A stretch of DNA of 64,000 nt from Crataegus laevigata (GCA_963580275.1 OY756945.1:10051501-10115500), one strand, 5' to 3'; positions 44,641 through 57,964 are shown, counted from the stretch's first letter. The notes: generated from the letters alone by a model not told the origin. Translations and numbers: made by a program.

Positions 44641-45790
44641 ACAGGATATGGTGTATACAGTGGGTCTCGATAAAAACTTTGTCGGAAATTTTAACCCGAA
44701 CGAAGAGAAAAGGAGCGTCATATGATTACTATCCTCAACTAAAAAGTCTTTTATTATATAAGGAGATTCCTCGAACCAAGCTACCAGAGTATCGATAGTT
44801 AAACCTAGTCTAGCCAATCGGAGTATCGAAGATCATTACAACATTCTTAGGATTTGTAATATTTCAAGGATCTAGGGATAAGTTTGATCAAAATAAGGAA
44901 TGAATTAATTGCGAAGAAATGAGGTTCAGAGTCCTAAGTTTGGTAGGAGTGGCCGAATCAGGTTTATCCGATAGTCTGGATCAGGGAGTGAAATACAATC
45001 CAAGTGGGACTCTACTTCGGCACCATGTGAAAACTACTCCTATAAAACATTCAAAATTCTCCTCCACTCAACACAATCCACAAATCTGCCTTGCATTTCT
45101 CGCTCTATGCAAAACTCTCTCATCTTTGAGAACAACTTTATGTCCCCTAACCTCGTCAAGCACATCTTATACTTCCCATTGGACAACATTGTGGTTGATA
45201 ATCAGCGACATCTTATAGTTTTTATTGGACAACACTGAGCTGTAGAGTCATGCAAACGTGGAGCATCTTACAGTTTGTATTGGACAATACTACTCTAAGT
45301 TTGGTTGACTATCTATCCAACTCTCTATCAACAAGGGTTCTTTGAGTTCTTGTTGGAAGATATCACTTTATTAGCGAAGTGAGGTGTTACCAGGTTACAT
45401 TGTTCGACACTTTGAAAACCAAGCCTATTTTATGATTGGATATTCACAAGGACATTTGAGAGTTCGACATTCAGATAGCAGAACTACATTTACGATCAAG
45501 ACACTTATCTAATTTAAGTATTTGTATCCATACAGTCTGGTAACAATTCAATACACTTATATTTGCACAAATATAATTGAAGTAGCTGAGCTTGATGTAA
45601 GCGATTTGTGAACTTCACAGTTACCAGCAACCTTGTCTTTAGGCGCTAGAACCCAGAGGTCGAGATGAGTTCCGTCCTCGACAGCAATTGCTAGATACAT
45701 AAGTCAGCAGCGCGTTTGACACCATCACCATATTCATTCACTCACCGACCAAGCTCAGTTGACAAGTTGGCACGCCCTGCATTCAACTAA
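44640..45790 (+). mobile_element. LTR-like relic ending in a primer-site-like motif
   Basis: TTGGCACGCCC at about 45767-45777 follows 'cagttgaca', recalling an LTR end plus primer site like that at 15680. A TATA-like 'ctcctataaaacattc' lies near 45036. The phrase 'ttggacaa-act' recurs three times (45180, 45220 and 45281). The left end and TSD were not found and there are no coding domains. Confidence 0.4.
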
Positions 45791-46204
45791 AGGACGTAGT
45801 TAACTTATTAGCTATTTGACCTACATGGCATATAGGTTTGATAATTTTAGGGTCAACATATATATAATAAATTCATAACATATCAACATTATTGTTAGAG
45901 ACAGAGACGACATCATAATTCTTTTTTTTTCTTTTTCTGGCGGGCTATAATTAGACTCGGTAGTTTCTTACACGACACGGTGACACGACACGAAAACGAC
46001 ACGAAAATAACGGGTTTCAGGTCAACACGATAACTAATCGGGTCATTATCGGGTGACCCGTTAAGAACACGTTAATAACGGGTTCTTAACAGGTATACAC
46101 GTGGGTAACCCGTTTTAACCCGTTAAGAAAAATAAATTATAATTTTAAAGTTTAATTACTAAAAAATTTATTATAAAATATAATAGCCATATTGTATATA
46201 TTAG

Positions 46205-48419
46205 TGACACACCCCGATCCTAAAACCGAGGCGTGCCGGCCGTCACGTGTGAGTGACGTAGCCAAAGACGTCAGCGGAAGTAAATTTGGCATGAAGTGCA
46301 GTAGTGAAAGTCAAACTGATAATATATATATGATACAGAGCCGATCCTAGGTGCAGTCAGATTTAAACAAACATTATAACTACGAAAGAAGTCCTACATA
46401 AGCGGTGGTCTGTCAGAACTGCCTTGGCGCCTCGTTAGCCGTCCACGACGTTGCTACCTAGTACCTGGAGGGGCGCAAAACATAAAAGGTGAGTGGGCAA
46501 AAACAAAGTTTTCCAAAACCATTTCATAAGATCCATAAATAACCCCTCGCTGTAAATCAGTATAATTTTCCCAGAAAATAATACGTATATAAACTCATAT
46601 ACGAAAACATCGTCTACATATCAAAACTCATCATCAAGCTCAAGATTAGGCCATGTCAATATACCAACTCCGAAAATCATTATCATCAGGCAAGTAATAT
46701 AAAATTAGGGTGTCCCTAGTGTCCTGTCAGCCGGAGTCACCTCGAGTGACCTGTACGGCTGAATCTATAGCTCATCCATCATCCTCAATCCCTATCAATC
46801 ATTATCCTGCACACGAGTCGGAACCACCTATAGTGGTCTGTACGACAGGCTAGGTGTATAATATTACGCTCTGTGCTACGATCACGTGAAGGCTGTGCGA
46901 TGAATCGCGGGTCACCAACGAGTCGGAACCACCTATAGTGGTCTGTACGACAGGCTAGGCACCTGCCTTGGATCCAAGGTGAGCGTACGGTGCGTGAGGT
47001 GAACGATCACGTGAAGGCTAGGCCCTACTCTGGCGGAGCACGAACACCCGAGGTGCAGGTGATTAGCTAAATCACAATCTATCATCATCTCAAACACTAC
47101 CACAGTACTTACCTGACTTACTTGGCCGTCCTCGGCGTCAGCGCACAACGTATGCAATCATAATCATATTTATATACTATAGTAGGCATACGACATGGCA
47201 CTCTAATTATAAAATCCAATCAATTCGTAAATCAATCAATTTGCGTTTCTGGGAAAAACGTCATTTATATATATACTGAAAACAAAACCCACTCACTGAT
47301 ATGTCGACGGGTCGTATTCCCCGAGCCTAGAGTGACTGCGCTCGTCCGCTGGATACGTCTCACCTATACGTGAATTAATCGCAAAACTGTCATTAACAGC
47401 ACATAAACGAACTACGTAAATAACTTTTCATACGAAGGTCAATTTTGGTATTTGAATATACCAACGCGACCTACACGACGTCACGATCGTCGTGATATTT
47501 TTAAAATAATTTTTGGACACCAAACGCGCCCCCACGCGCCGGCCCAGGCTCGGCCAGACGCGCCGGCCACGCGCGCCACGTGCTGCGCACGCCCTAACGG
47601 CGTCAGGAATATTCCGTTAACTTCTAACGGCGTCAGTTAACGGCGTTAGAATATTCCGTCAACTTTGACGGAATATTCCGTCACCCCCTACCTCAGGTCG
47701 CCGGACTGGTTTTTCCGGCGACCGGATTCCGGCCAAAACTTCAAACTTCAATATCTCGCTCGTTTTTCAACCTTTTTCACTCGTTTTTCTTCCTACATAC
47801 TCTAAATTCAATGTAGAACACATATATACCTTCAAAAACCTTGAAAAACGACTGGAAATTCCTCGGGGAATCTTTCCAAAATCGGCCAACCTCGAAACCA
47901 CCAACTCCGACGTCCAAAACTTGCAAACGAGGTACTCCGAGGTTTGTGGGACAATTTTAAAGCTTGTGGTGATCTTGTTTCCACCTAAAACACCCTGAAA
48001 CAAAAGTACATGAACAGTACTTTGAGTTTAGGTCACGGGTTCAAGATGTTTTCGAGGGTTTCTAGGCCTAAAACCTATATAAACAAACTCAGCAAGTCTC
48101 GGGGAGTAAGAATAGGCTTACCTTAAGTCTCGATCGAGTTCGAGATGGCTTGTGTGTGTTCGTCCGTACATGGAAGTCGAGAGAGAAAGTGATAGAGTTT
48201 GAGAAAGAGAGAGAGAAAAGAAAGAAACAGAAATGGGTTGTGCACGTGTGTGCGTGCATGTATAGGTACAGATGTCAAAACCAGCCCAAACTTTTTGGGC
48301 TTAATATCTGGGACACCCAAAGCCCAATTTCGTGCCCAAAACACACCCGTTCACGCGTAGGTAAGGGTAAAATCGTCATTTCACGTCGCGAATATAAAAA
48401 CTCGGGACGGGATGTCACA
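46205..48419 (+). mobile_element. Solo LTR, about 2.2 kb, nested in the hAT-like element
   Basis: It starts TGACACACCCCGATCC and ends GGGACGGGATGTCACA. Flanks read ATTAG at 46200-46204 and again at 48419-48423; the last A is shared, so the exact end is 48418 or 48419. It matches the truncated copy at 1-1902. Two hairpin motifs ACCACCTATAGTGGT lie at 46823 and 46928, inside a roughly 105-base repeat. There is no gag or pol. Confidence 0.85.
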
Positions 48420-48639
48420 TTAGTATACTCTATATTAAATATATATTTTTGTATTATTATTCTGTATGAGTTTAAAAAATGAAGTTTTATTTATTTATTT
48501 ATTTTTATTATGAGAGTTTCTTATTATCATTAATAGGATAAATTTTACTCAACATGTTGTTGTCCAAAATTAAAATTAACTAGTATAGTATTAGTATAGG
48601 CAATAAGCACCCCTACAAGTATGAAAAATGTGAAAGAAT

Positions 48640-48800
48640 ATATAAACACTCGTGATTCATCATTCTCCAAGAGTAGACAATGATTACACTTAGATTATTG
48701 TTTAGATTTTTAAAACCCTCCAAACAGCATGAATAGTATTATTTTTTTTAGTGTAAAAGTAATAAAATTAATAATAATTATTGTAGAAGTGTAAGAAATG

Positions 48801-48848
<48 letters not shown>

Positions 48849-49440
48849 TCGTAGTGACAAGCTTTACAACTTTCGTGAAGGGGTCAAATTCAAAATTTGA
48901 CACTATAATCCATAAACCTTAAATTTGTATTTAACCGTCGATTGTCGTTTGGACTTTATTCTTTATATTGCATTTCATTTTTAAAATTTTCTTTTTTGAA
49001 AACATGATCTTTTGGGGCATGTAGGAAGATGAACGGTTCGGATCTTTGTTATCACGTTCTGATATTTACGGTTAATTGAAATATGAGTCGATGTTATATA
49101 GTTTGTAGAGACTTTATAAACACCAAACAATATTTTCACTAACATTAAAACTCTGAACATAATATCAACGATCTGAACCGTTCATCTTCCTATATCCTCT
49201 AATAGATCATGTTTTCAAAAAAGAAAATCTGAAGAAAAAAAAATTTGGTGAGAAAAATGAAGCATAAATGTAAACAACAATCGACGGTTAAATTTTGATC
49301 TATGATTTATATGATTATAGTGGCACATTTCAAAGTTAAGCCCTTCATGAAAGTTGTGAAGTTTGTCATTACGAGTGTTTATATATTTTTTCTGTATTTT
49401 TCACACTTCTACATTAATTAAAAAACTATTAAAAACTTTA
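48640..49440. mobile_element. Fold-back repeat inside the hAT-like element
   Basis: ACTCGTAGTGACAAGCTTTA (about 48846) is mirrored near 49373 by 'tttgtcattacgagt', and pairing extends inward (ccgttcatctt / aagatgaacgg around 49030 and 49180). It also extends outward past a TA microsatellite (48804-48845). A decayed extra end lies at about 48640. A clear TSD was not found. Confidence 0.6.
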
Positions 49441-50030
49441 CTTAAACAATAGCCATAGGATAAATGAGAAGAGAGTGCTCATGTAGAAAGCCTCACTGAA
49501 AATATCATCAATATAATTCTTGAAGACCATATATCAAGCCAAAGTTCCAATACCATTTCTCATGGTAATTGATGAAAATTGAAGAGTTTGATTGTAAGAA
49601 AATGTGCAAGGTTCCAAACCTTGAAACATAACTCCCTTAATTTTGCAAATCTTTTGAACATTCGATATTTTGTAATGTTCTAATGTATTTTTTTTAAATT
49701 TTATTATGCTCTTATTTTGAGTATGTAAATATGTAATACTTGAAAGAAAAATGTGTTTTTATGTTTTGAATGTGATAATATGGTATGTATATACTTATTT
49801 AGTATTATGTTTTTCACTTGATTATTTATTGGTTTAAAATATTTTTTCCTTAACGGGTAACAGGTCGGGTCATATTACCTGTTAATATTATCGGGTCAAC
49901 TTCGGGTCAGGTCATTTTACCTGTTTATTTTAACGGGTGTTACACGACACGACCCGTTAAGATATCGGGTATGACACGAAAACGACACGAACACGGGAAA
50001 CACGACATGAATGCCAGGTCTAGCTATAAT

Positions 50031-51033
50031 CTATGCTACATAACTTATAACAATAGCCTCCTAATATTGTTTCCAAAATCCTTGGGTATAAATGAAATCA
50101 TAATGAACAAATATACATCTAGTAAGGGGGACATAATGAGCCTTGTCCTTCAAAATATTCATATAAAAACATACTATAAAGGCAACAAACTTAAGCTCAG
50201 TTTTAATGTATATACTGAGAATATACCTCAAAGATTCAAACAATTAACAACAAAAGCTCCACAAACGTAAACAACCTATCCTAAATAACATATTATAGGG
50301 AGATTAATTTTTAGATGAATTTTGTAAACTAAATGACATGCAAATTGATAATTGAATTATTATTTAAGACTTGAAAGACATGCTCATTACGATTAGTAAC
50401 ACATTATTTAGTTTGCAAATTTTTATTAATAAATTCAGTCTCTCTAGCATTATCTTTAACTGAAACAAGTGAGGCATTCAAATTCCTCAACAATCACTCA
50501 AGTTGGCTGTGTTGGACTAAATTATCACAACTACTACTTTTTTTATTGGACTGTAGCTCAAGCTTACCCCCAAATGGATCCCTAATTATTATCTTACTCA
50601 TATTATAACACACTAGCCTTCATGCACGCGAAGGTATTTTTTGAATTCCAACATGCTACACGCGACTTACACATTTTAAATGAATAATATTAGACCATGC
50701 TAGAAGAAACCTCTCATAAACCAATCAAAGCAACTGAATCCACATAATAAAATCGGTCTTTCAATTTCGATCTACATTCTATTGAATTTACATTAAGAAT
50801 AGAGAAAATAATATTTAATAAACAACTAATTGAATTACACTATTGCTACCCATTGTGAGGTACGAATTATAAAAAAAATTATAAAAAAAAAAACACTGTA
50901 CAGGAAAAAAATTAAATATTAAAAAGAATGTTTATCATTGTACGGTAAATAGTTAAATATTAAAAACACTGTTTATCAATGTTTATATGATGAAAATACC
51001 CCTGCTATATTTGATGCATTATTTTGGGCTACT
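50031..51033. other. AT-rich intergenic region
   Basis: No gene recognised. 50294-50455 is a small imperfect palindrome ('gaattttgtaaactaaatga' against 'attatttagtttgcaaattt') and may be a MITE. Confidence 0.45.
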
Positions 51034-52639
51034 TTTGATGTAACGACCTGTCCCCAATTACTACGAATTTTATAATGGTAAAATGTGAAATTACAAAAAT
51101 GCCCTTCGAGGCAAATGTGTTGAGTTTTGTTGATCGCATTGTCGTGTCACGTAAGATCTGTTTCCTTGGTATATCTTCGTAGTACTCATTGCTATGAATG
51201 CATGGGCTTAAACGGAACATAATTTGGAATTATAACGAATGAGTTATTAACGAACGAAGTAGAGGGCAAAATGGTCATTTGACCATAAATCTAGAAGGCT
51301 CCAGACTTTTCTAGAGCAATGAGATGGTGCCATGTGTGTGGCTAGGATGGAAGGATGAGAGGAAAAAAGTGGGAAATGAGAGAGATAGACATAGGAGAGG
51401 AAGGGGAAATGAGAGAAATGAGGGCGAGTTGCCCAATCGGGAGAAGGGGAAAACAGTGGAGCAATGGGAGAAGAGAAAAAAGAAGGGAAAATAAGAGAAG
51501 AGAGAAGCACCAGATTCTTCAACCCGGTTCCTGCGTGACCTGACTCGATTACTCCACACACCTCGATGCTGATTCCGGGGTTTTCCCGATAAATTGATCG
51601 TCACCACCACCTACAACTTATTCAGCGACCTCCCCTCTTCCATTTTCATCGATTAATTGATGGATTTTAGGCCTAGGTTTTGTGGGTTTTGCGTTGACGG
51701 TTTCGAGGACACCACGGTGGCGGTCAGTCGTTTCTGCAAGCACCACCATCGACTACCATCTTTGTTCGACTCCCCTTAACGTCTGGATCAAACCCAAAAA
51801 TTTTTGGGGGCGGCAAAACATCAAAGGAGACGGATCAATAACCACCTATTTTTAGGGTTTCTAACGGTTCGAAGGATTTTCAGGCCACTTCCCGCCCGAA
51901 TTGGATTTTGACAAAGGTATGAAAGTTGTTTTTCTCATTAAGATCTTCATTCCTGTCAAATTTAGGAATTTTTGGAGTTGTTGAATTTTCTGGCGAGTTG
52001 GGGCTGCTGGCTACCGCGTGCTGCGGCTCGTGTGGTGGTGCGTAAGGAAAAGTCGAGGTCCTTCCTAAGGTTTTTTAACGTGCTGAATCTAAATTTGTTG
52101 TTTGTTTTCTCAAATTCTAATGTTTTTGTAGAGTTTTACTAAATGATCCCTAATTGTGTTTAGGCATGTTGACGGGAAGCGGTGTCATCCTTACTAGCTT
52201 GAGCAGTTCACTGGCAATAAAATATATGTGAGTGGACCCCTTCTAAACTTGCATGTTTTTATAAAATATTAGGCTTGCATGCATTTCATATTTCATGCAT
52301 CAAATATGTTTTATATTACATTTTCCGGATTTCTACATTTACGGGTTACTAGATATTTATGATTTATCAAATTTACATCTTACGAAAGGTTATGAATATG
52401 ATTTATATTGCGGAGTTCCAAATATGAGTTATGAATCTTTGGATTTTCATATATGAAATTCTATGGCTTTCGAATATGAATTATATTACGGATTTATGAA
52501 TATGGATTTTCAAGATGAGATTTTGAGATATGTTTTTGGTACTTTATCTAGCGGGTTATCGTACAACACATCCACACAACATGAGTATGTAGATGTCTAT
52601 GGTTATAGGATATAGTTGAGGATATCTATGTATATATTC

Positions 52640-52930
52640 CTTCTCCGGCGTAACCCGAAGTCGTACAGCTTCACCTTCAGGTGATGGGGCTTGCCTTGTT
52701 TCTTCACTGGCGTAACCTAGTGTCGTACAGCTTCACCTTCAGGTGATGGACAAGTACTGCCTTTGGGCGAATGAGGAGTTGATGATATTGATGAGATACC
52801 CCCAGCTTCACCTGCAAGTACAGCTTCACCTTCGGGTGATGGGGCCTACAATATTTCTTCACTAGCATAACCCAGTGCCACACAGCTTCACCTTCGGGTG
52901 ATGGACATGTACTGCATTCGGGCGACTATG
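52640..52930. repeat. Minisatellite within the long LTR
   Basis: 'agcttcaccttcgggtgatg' and variants recur at least five times, partly within a larger unit that includes 'ttcttcactggcgtaaccca'. Each core is itself an inverted repeat (tcacctt-c-gggtga). Confidence 0.8.
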
Positions 52931-52989
52931 ATACCCCTACAGAGGGTATAATATTGATGAGATTTACGAATTTTCCTTTGGGCAATGAT

Positions 52990-54485
52990 CATTGATAGGG
53001 ATTTTACCACACACGCAATCAGGGTTAAAACTTCTATAAAACTTGCAAGAATGACAAGGTTATTGTAGTATAAACGGATCTCGCAAGGTCATTCTCCACA
53101 AGGATTATTAATTAATTCGAAGCAAATCAAATTCCAATTAATTATTGTAAAGTAGAAAGTTGAGATGATTGATTTTATGATCTAATTAAATTAAAACGAA
53201 ATTAACTAATAAAAATAAGAAAATCTGCAAAATTAAAGCAAAGTGACAGAAACACTAGTTTTGATTTTAGAAATCAAATTAAGAAAACACTAGGGATCCG
53301 CCGTCACCTTAGCAATCCTATATAGCTCTCTCAATTACTTATGATCCATACATGCATATTTCGAAGGTTAGGTATTGCTAATATATGCCTACTTGGACCC
53401 CCAACATAGAACGTATATCAAACATGCAATCCGTCTGTGATATTTAGATCAAATCTAAACATGCATGACTCATTAAGTTCTGTGAAATTTTTTGAAAAAC
53501 CATGCAACCCTTAAGACGTGGTATTCATCCTAAGTGAACTTGTACATATTAATCACAAGAAGCCTTCGTCAATTTCAGGGACTGACCCCCGACCAAAATT
53601 GCATCAAATTACTTTTCTAAACATCCTAATGGTGATCAAGCATTAAGACAATTAGATAGTTTAATCCAGTGATTAATAATTCGAAAACCTGCATGCATAT
53701 AATCATAACCAAATTGGAAAGAAACTACATATTCTTGCTAAGGCTCATGGCCTCACCCTAGGAAAAGAGAATTAGTTACGCATATTCATAATAAAAATCA
53801 TAAAATTCTTCATTAAATTAATAAAAGATCGAAAACACCTTGAATGGAAAAAGTCTGAAAATCTTTGCGCTTGACCAATTTCCCTCTTCAAGAACGCACG
53901 AAGAAGAAGAAGAAGAAAAAGGAATACCCGGCCAAAATTATTTAACCTAATTCAATCCTCCTAATCAAAAGTCTTCCAATCCAATTAGGAAACTAAATAA
54001 AAATAAAATAGGAAACATAAACCTAAATTAAATGGTAAAATTCGCCTAAAATATGAACAACCGTTTTGGACCCTTAAGCTGCTCCAAAACTGGCCCATAA
54101 TGACTAGACTTAAGCTTTGAAATATTCTGAACACTTTTCCAAAAGGCCACGAACTCATTAGAGGTCGTCTTGGGCTCCAAAAACGCCATTAAAGCCTAAA
54201 AACGTCATTTTCCAGCACTGCACAATGCTCATTTATTCCATCGCCAGAAAATAACCGCTTGGTAGAAAAATCGTAAATTTTGACACACATATGCCAAGTG
54301 ACACACAAACGTCCTCCAATTTGAATCACTCCAAAAATCATCCGTTTGATTATGTTTTGCTCCAGAAGAAGTCGAATGTCCTATATTGTAAATATAAATC
54401 AAAGTATCAAAATTCTACCAAAATAATTACCAAAACATACTAAGAATAGGGTAAAATATATAATATGAAATTAACTCATCAAGAA
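52990..54485. mobile_element. Unclassified insertion within the long LTR
   Basis: The LTR-type text breaks at 'tgatcattgatagggatttt' and resumes near 'aagaaccattatggagcatt'. The roughly 1.5-kb segment is AT-rich and without ORFs. Termini and duplication are unclear (CATT flanks are possible), so the class is open. Confidence 0.4.
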
Positions 54486-54978
54486 CCATTATGGAGCATT
54501 GTTTTACACATACATATTTTACGAATGTTTTCATTGCATGCTAGAGTTTTCGGAAAACTTACTATGTAGTACTATATATATGTTTTAAATACAAGGTGTT
54601 AGTATGTTCCTAAATAAAATGATTTTCTTATTATTAGTATTAATATAAACTTTGGTTCACTCACCTTTTCTATTTTGCGCCCCCTCAGGAGTTAGAATCG
54701 AGGCACACGATTCCAGTGTCAGGGCACTTCTGCTTAGGCATCTTTGAATCTCCTTTGTGTAGGACACATTCCTCAGTTTGTATCTTTCCATAATAATTCT
54801 TTCATGTTATTCTCGATTAGTTGTATGCTCTGAACATGATTTTGCATTAGTGTATCCCTTTCTAATTACATTTTTTTATCGGTATGCATGATTTTAATGG
54901 CTTCATCACCCCTGGGTATCGGCCAGCACGTACCTACCCTGATAAATAGGGATATCAGGGTTGAGACGTGTCATTTGA

Positions 54979-56040
54979 AGTTTTTTGTTTGAGAGACATT
55001 TCTGTTTAATTTTTTTGAGTGAAGCTTGTGACCCCAAAAACTACTTTTCAAAAGTCCTACCGGCTTTTATATATAGATAGATAAATAGTTAATAACTTCG
55101 TGTGAGCAATATCCATCTTTGTGAAAAAAATTTCGATCCACACCAAATTGGCATTCAACTTGAAACTGAGACGTCCAGTAAAATTTGCTTCTTTGGCATT
55201 GTTCTTCCTGTGGCCAAAATGTCTTACGTATATAGCATGGGGGTCACAGTCTCATCTCCCACACAATACTATCTTCAAGAAAAAAAAGAAACTATATATC
55301 GGATTGGATTTGACCAAGTACTATGTATACATTAATCAATGAGATAAGATTGAAAGAATTGGTTAGTCAACTTGACGTCCAACAACCGGCTACTGCACCG
55401 AGCTATTAAATAAGGTACTTTGACTGGGACTTTCTGATCTAGAATATGATAAGAAAAACATGGATTGTTGTTCCTAAAGGGTCAAGTATGAAAAAAACCA
55501 CACCAGAACATCAATCGTTCAATTCTTATTCACGATGTATCATCTTCCTGTATTATAATTCAATTAAAACAATAATATTACGTGATTGTATTTTGAGCCA
55601 TTGTAAAAATTATTTTTTTATCAGCAGTGGATGGAGGCCCATTACCTAATACAACTTTGATGAGTTTTTTCATCTAAATTTACTGCGTTCAGCGTTTACC
55701 TCTCCCCTTTTGACATCATTTGTATTAAATAATAAAACGAAAATTGGTGTGTCTACGTGGTCAGTGTGTGCACGTGTCCAGATTCGCGTCAAATTCGCAT
55801 GCATGCGGAGCTCAGACTAGACACATGTCTTTGCTTGAACGCCCGAACCACCTGTGTTTATTTTTCCATATATCAAGCGCGGTGTTCATGATAGGAATCG
55901 AAGATGCATTGTTTATTCTACTCAAACATACGTACGTACTACTCTTTTCATACTGCTAACATAAAATCTGCGTCCTCACTCGTAAATATGCACCACATAC
56001 TTCCATAATGTCTACTGTCGTGTAGTAGCACTCCCAGCAC
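54979..56040. other. Intergenic region and promoter of the glycine-rich protein gene
   Basis: No gene recognised before 56132. A G-box/ABRE-like GCACGTGTCC lies at about 55769-55778. An ATGCATGC and a TACGTACGTAC motif lie at about 55798 and 55930. Confidence 0.5.
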
Positions 56041-56048
56041 TATAAATT
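56041..56048 (+). promoter_or_regulatory. TATA box of the glycine-rich protein gene
   Basis: TATAAATT at 56041, 91 bases before the ATG, giving a probable 5' UTR of about 60 bases. Confidence 0.7.
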
Positions 56049-56131
56049 AACAATGGTGATCGTCCAAGGCTTAACATTCACATCCTTCTAGTGTTTCTTG
56101 TGGTATTTTTGAATAGTGTACGAGTTAGCGA

Positions 56132-57011
56132 ATGATGAAATATTTCAAGTCTCTTATTTTACTAGGCCTTCTGCTTGGCTCCGTTGTTCTTGTATCCTCT
56201 GCTGCTGATGCTGAGACATCCAAAAATGAGAAGAAAGGTTAATTATTATGAACTTATGTATGATAGTTAATATTCTTTTATATATTAAGTGGTTAATTGC
56301 TCTGATAAATATATTTTTTTCAATCCACTTTGTCTCCATTTTAATCAATTACACATATATATGAATATTGTTTACACGTTTGCACAACGTACCTATATGC
56401 ACCCCTTACATTTGCATGACTGACTAAAACCACATGTATGCACCCAATTATTAGGGGGGGAAAAGAAAAGAAAATGTGTACAAGAATTTGATTCTGTTTA
56501 CACAATAAGTTCATAACAGTGTCGTATAGTTCGTAAATTGCACATATAGCTTTTTATTATTCATACTGCTCCAAATATACTCGATATATACTTGCTAAAA
56601 GGCTAAGAGAGATATATGTTTGTATATGGTGCAGTGGATGAGCCAAAGGAAGTTAACCAAGGTGGCGGGGGATACTGTGGCCGGTGTTGCTATCGCTATG
56701 GCCGCTACACTTGCGGCGGACAGTGTTGTTGGCCTGAAGTTGCTGATCAGTCCGAAGTAGTAGTCACCAATGAAGCGGTAGAGGACAATTTTGAAACAAA
56801 GCAGCCTGATGGATATGGAGGCTGGGGAGGAGGCGGACGTGGTGGAGGAGGTGGACGTGGTGGAGGCGGCGGCTGGGGAGGAGGAGGACGTGGCGGAGGC
56901 GGCGGCTGGGGAGGAGGAGGACGTGGCGGAGGCGGCGGCTGGGGAGGAGGAGGACGTGGCGGCGGTGGTGGCTGGGGAGGAGGGGGACACGGTGGCGGCG
57001 GAGGAAACTGA
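56132..57011 (+). CDS. Secreted glycine-rich protein with Cys-rich motif, two exons
   Basis: Exon 1 56132-56237 and exon 2 56635-57011 (GT-AG, phase 1) give 160 aa. Residues 1-25 form a signal peptide (MMKYFKSLILLGLLLGSVVL, cleavage near SSA-A). After an acidic spacer comes a Cys-rich patch (YCGRCCYRYGRYTCGGQCCW, 49-68), like the Cys motif of plant class II GRPs, some of which bind wall-associated kinases. Residues 95-160 are Gly-Trp-Arg repeats (GWGGGGRGGGG), encoded by a 33-bp DNA repeat present about four times. The Cys patch sits before the Gly tail, whereas in the GRP3 type I recall it at the C-terminus. Probably cell-wall or apoplastic. The tandem ATGs at 56132 and 56135 make the start ambiguous by one residue. 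Confidence 0.85.
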
Positions 57012-57960
57012 GGCCATATGCCTAAAAATATAGGCTCGAAGCTAGACCACCAACTTCATGAGAGTATATAAGCACATGAACAGTGTTGTAAAAAAATATG
57101 AATAAGCTCCGTGCATGCATCATGTCGTATGTAATGTTATATGCACAAGCATGAAGGCATGGCATAAGTGTCAAATACCACTTGGATAAATTTGACTCTA
57201 GCTAGCTCCAAGGACTGATGATAGTCCATGTAGCTCTTTCATGCGTCAAGTATGTGTAGTTTGTACCCTTTGTACTCAGTGAACGGTAATGTTATATGAA
57301 GCATTATATACATAGCACCCTTTCTAGTGTTTTATAGATACGTACTCTTTTTTTGCGCAACTATGATAGATTTTTAGATATGCATATGTTTTTTTTTCTT
57401 TATTTAAAAGTGACTTGTGAATGGTTTTATCACGGTAATTTTTTTTTAAAAATAGGAGAAAACTTATACAGGTATTTCAACCTCTTCTTGATTATTATTA
57501 TTCACTACCATTAAGAAACAAGTTAAGAGTGTGTTGTGTGAAATATAGATGTAAATTTGTCTCTAACTCTGGGACCATCTATAGATGTTTATACATATAT
57601 TTTTTTTGTTAGTAAATTTTGCAAATGAGACATTAAATGTTGTCCACATCCATGTTACACCATTAAAATGGTACGCCATAGTGGAAAGTTTTTTGATGAA
57701 AATAAAAGATAAAAATCTCTTGACTACTTCCAAAGTTTGGAAGTAAGCAAGTCATTTTCCTCAATTGATAAAATCCAGGGGAAAAATAAAACCAACAAAA
57801 TACAGAAAAGTAAGGTCCAGATCAATATGCTCAGCCTTTTATTTCTTACGGTAAGATACTCAATGAGACCCATTACCGTGAAGTCCATCAGTGACCCATT
57901 ACGGTAAGATTCTCTCTCTCTACTGCTTCTTTGTTCATCAATCTTCATCAATTCAGTTCT
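57012..57960. other. GRP 3' region and gene-free DNA
   Basis: The first 300 bases are probably the 3' UTR (repeated 'atgttatatg' and ATG-rich AT sequence). From about 57840 the text resembles the end of a copia LTR ('cccattacggtaagattc' recurring). Confidence 0.45.
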
Positions 57961-57964
57961 GTTA

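Larger units (their letters stand above)
45952..50022. mobile_element. hAT-like element with perfect 8-bp TSD, with nested insertions
   Basis: Ends TAGACTCGGTAG and TGCCAGGTCTA are imperfect inverted repeats. Flanks GCTATAAT at 45944-45951 and 50023-50030 are identical. Subterminal regions (45970-46130 and 49850-50000) are dense in cgggt/acccg and 'acacgacac' motifs in opposite sense. Removing the solo LTR at 46205-48419 leaves about 1.86 kb. No transposase frame was recognised, so it is non-autonomous. Confidence 0.82.
51039..54973 (+). mobile_element. Long solo LTR with 5-bp TSD
   Basis: It starts TGTAACGACCTGTCCCCAAT and ends GGGTTGAGACGTGTCA. TTTGA is present at 51034-51038 and 54974-54978. 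It contains a minisatellite at 52640-52930 and an apparent insertion from about 52990 to 54480. No gag or pol was found; ORFs at 51247-51610 are in purine-rich DNA without motifs. A related LTR starts near 61423. Confidence 0.82.

Noticed and set aside
47452..47640. 62-aa Arg/Pro-rich ORF
   Set aside because: It is in the GC-rich block of the solo LTR and not shared as an ORF with the copy at 1-1902.
50580..55080. Helitron enclosing the long solo LTR
   Set aside because: Some edge phrases suggested it, but no CTRR end with a hairpin or A-T insertion site could be defined.
56595..57017. Ala/Ser/Thr-rich minus ORF opposite the GRP gene
   Set aside because: It is the mirror of the GC-rich Gly repeats; the plus frame has a signal peptide, intron and TATA box.
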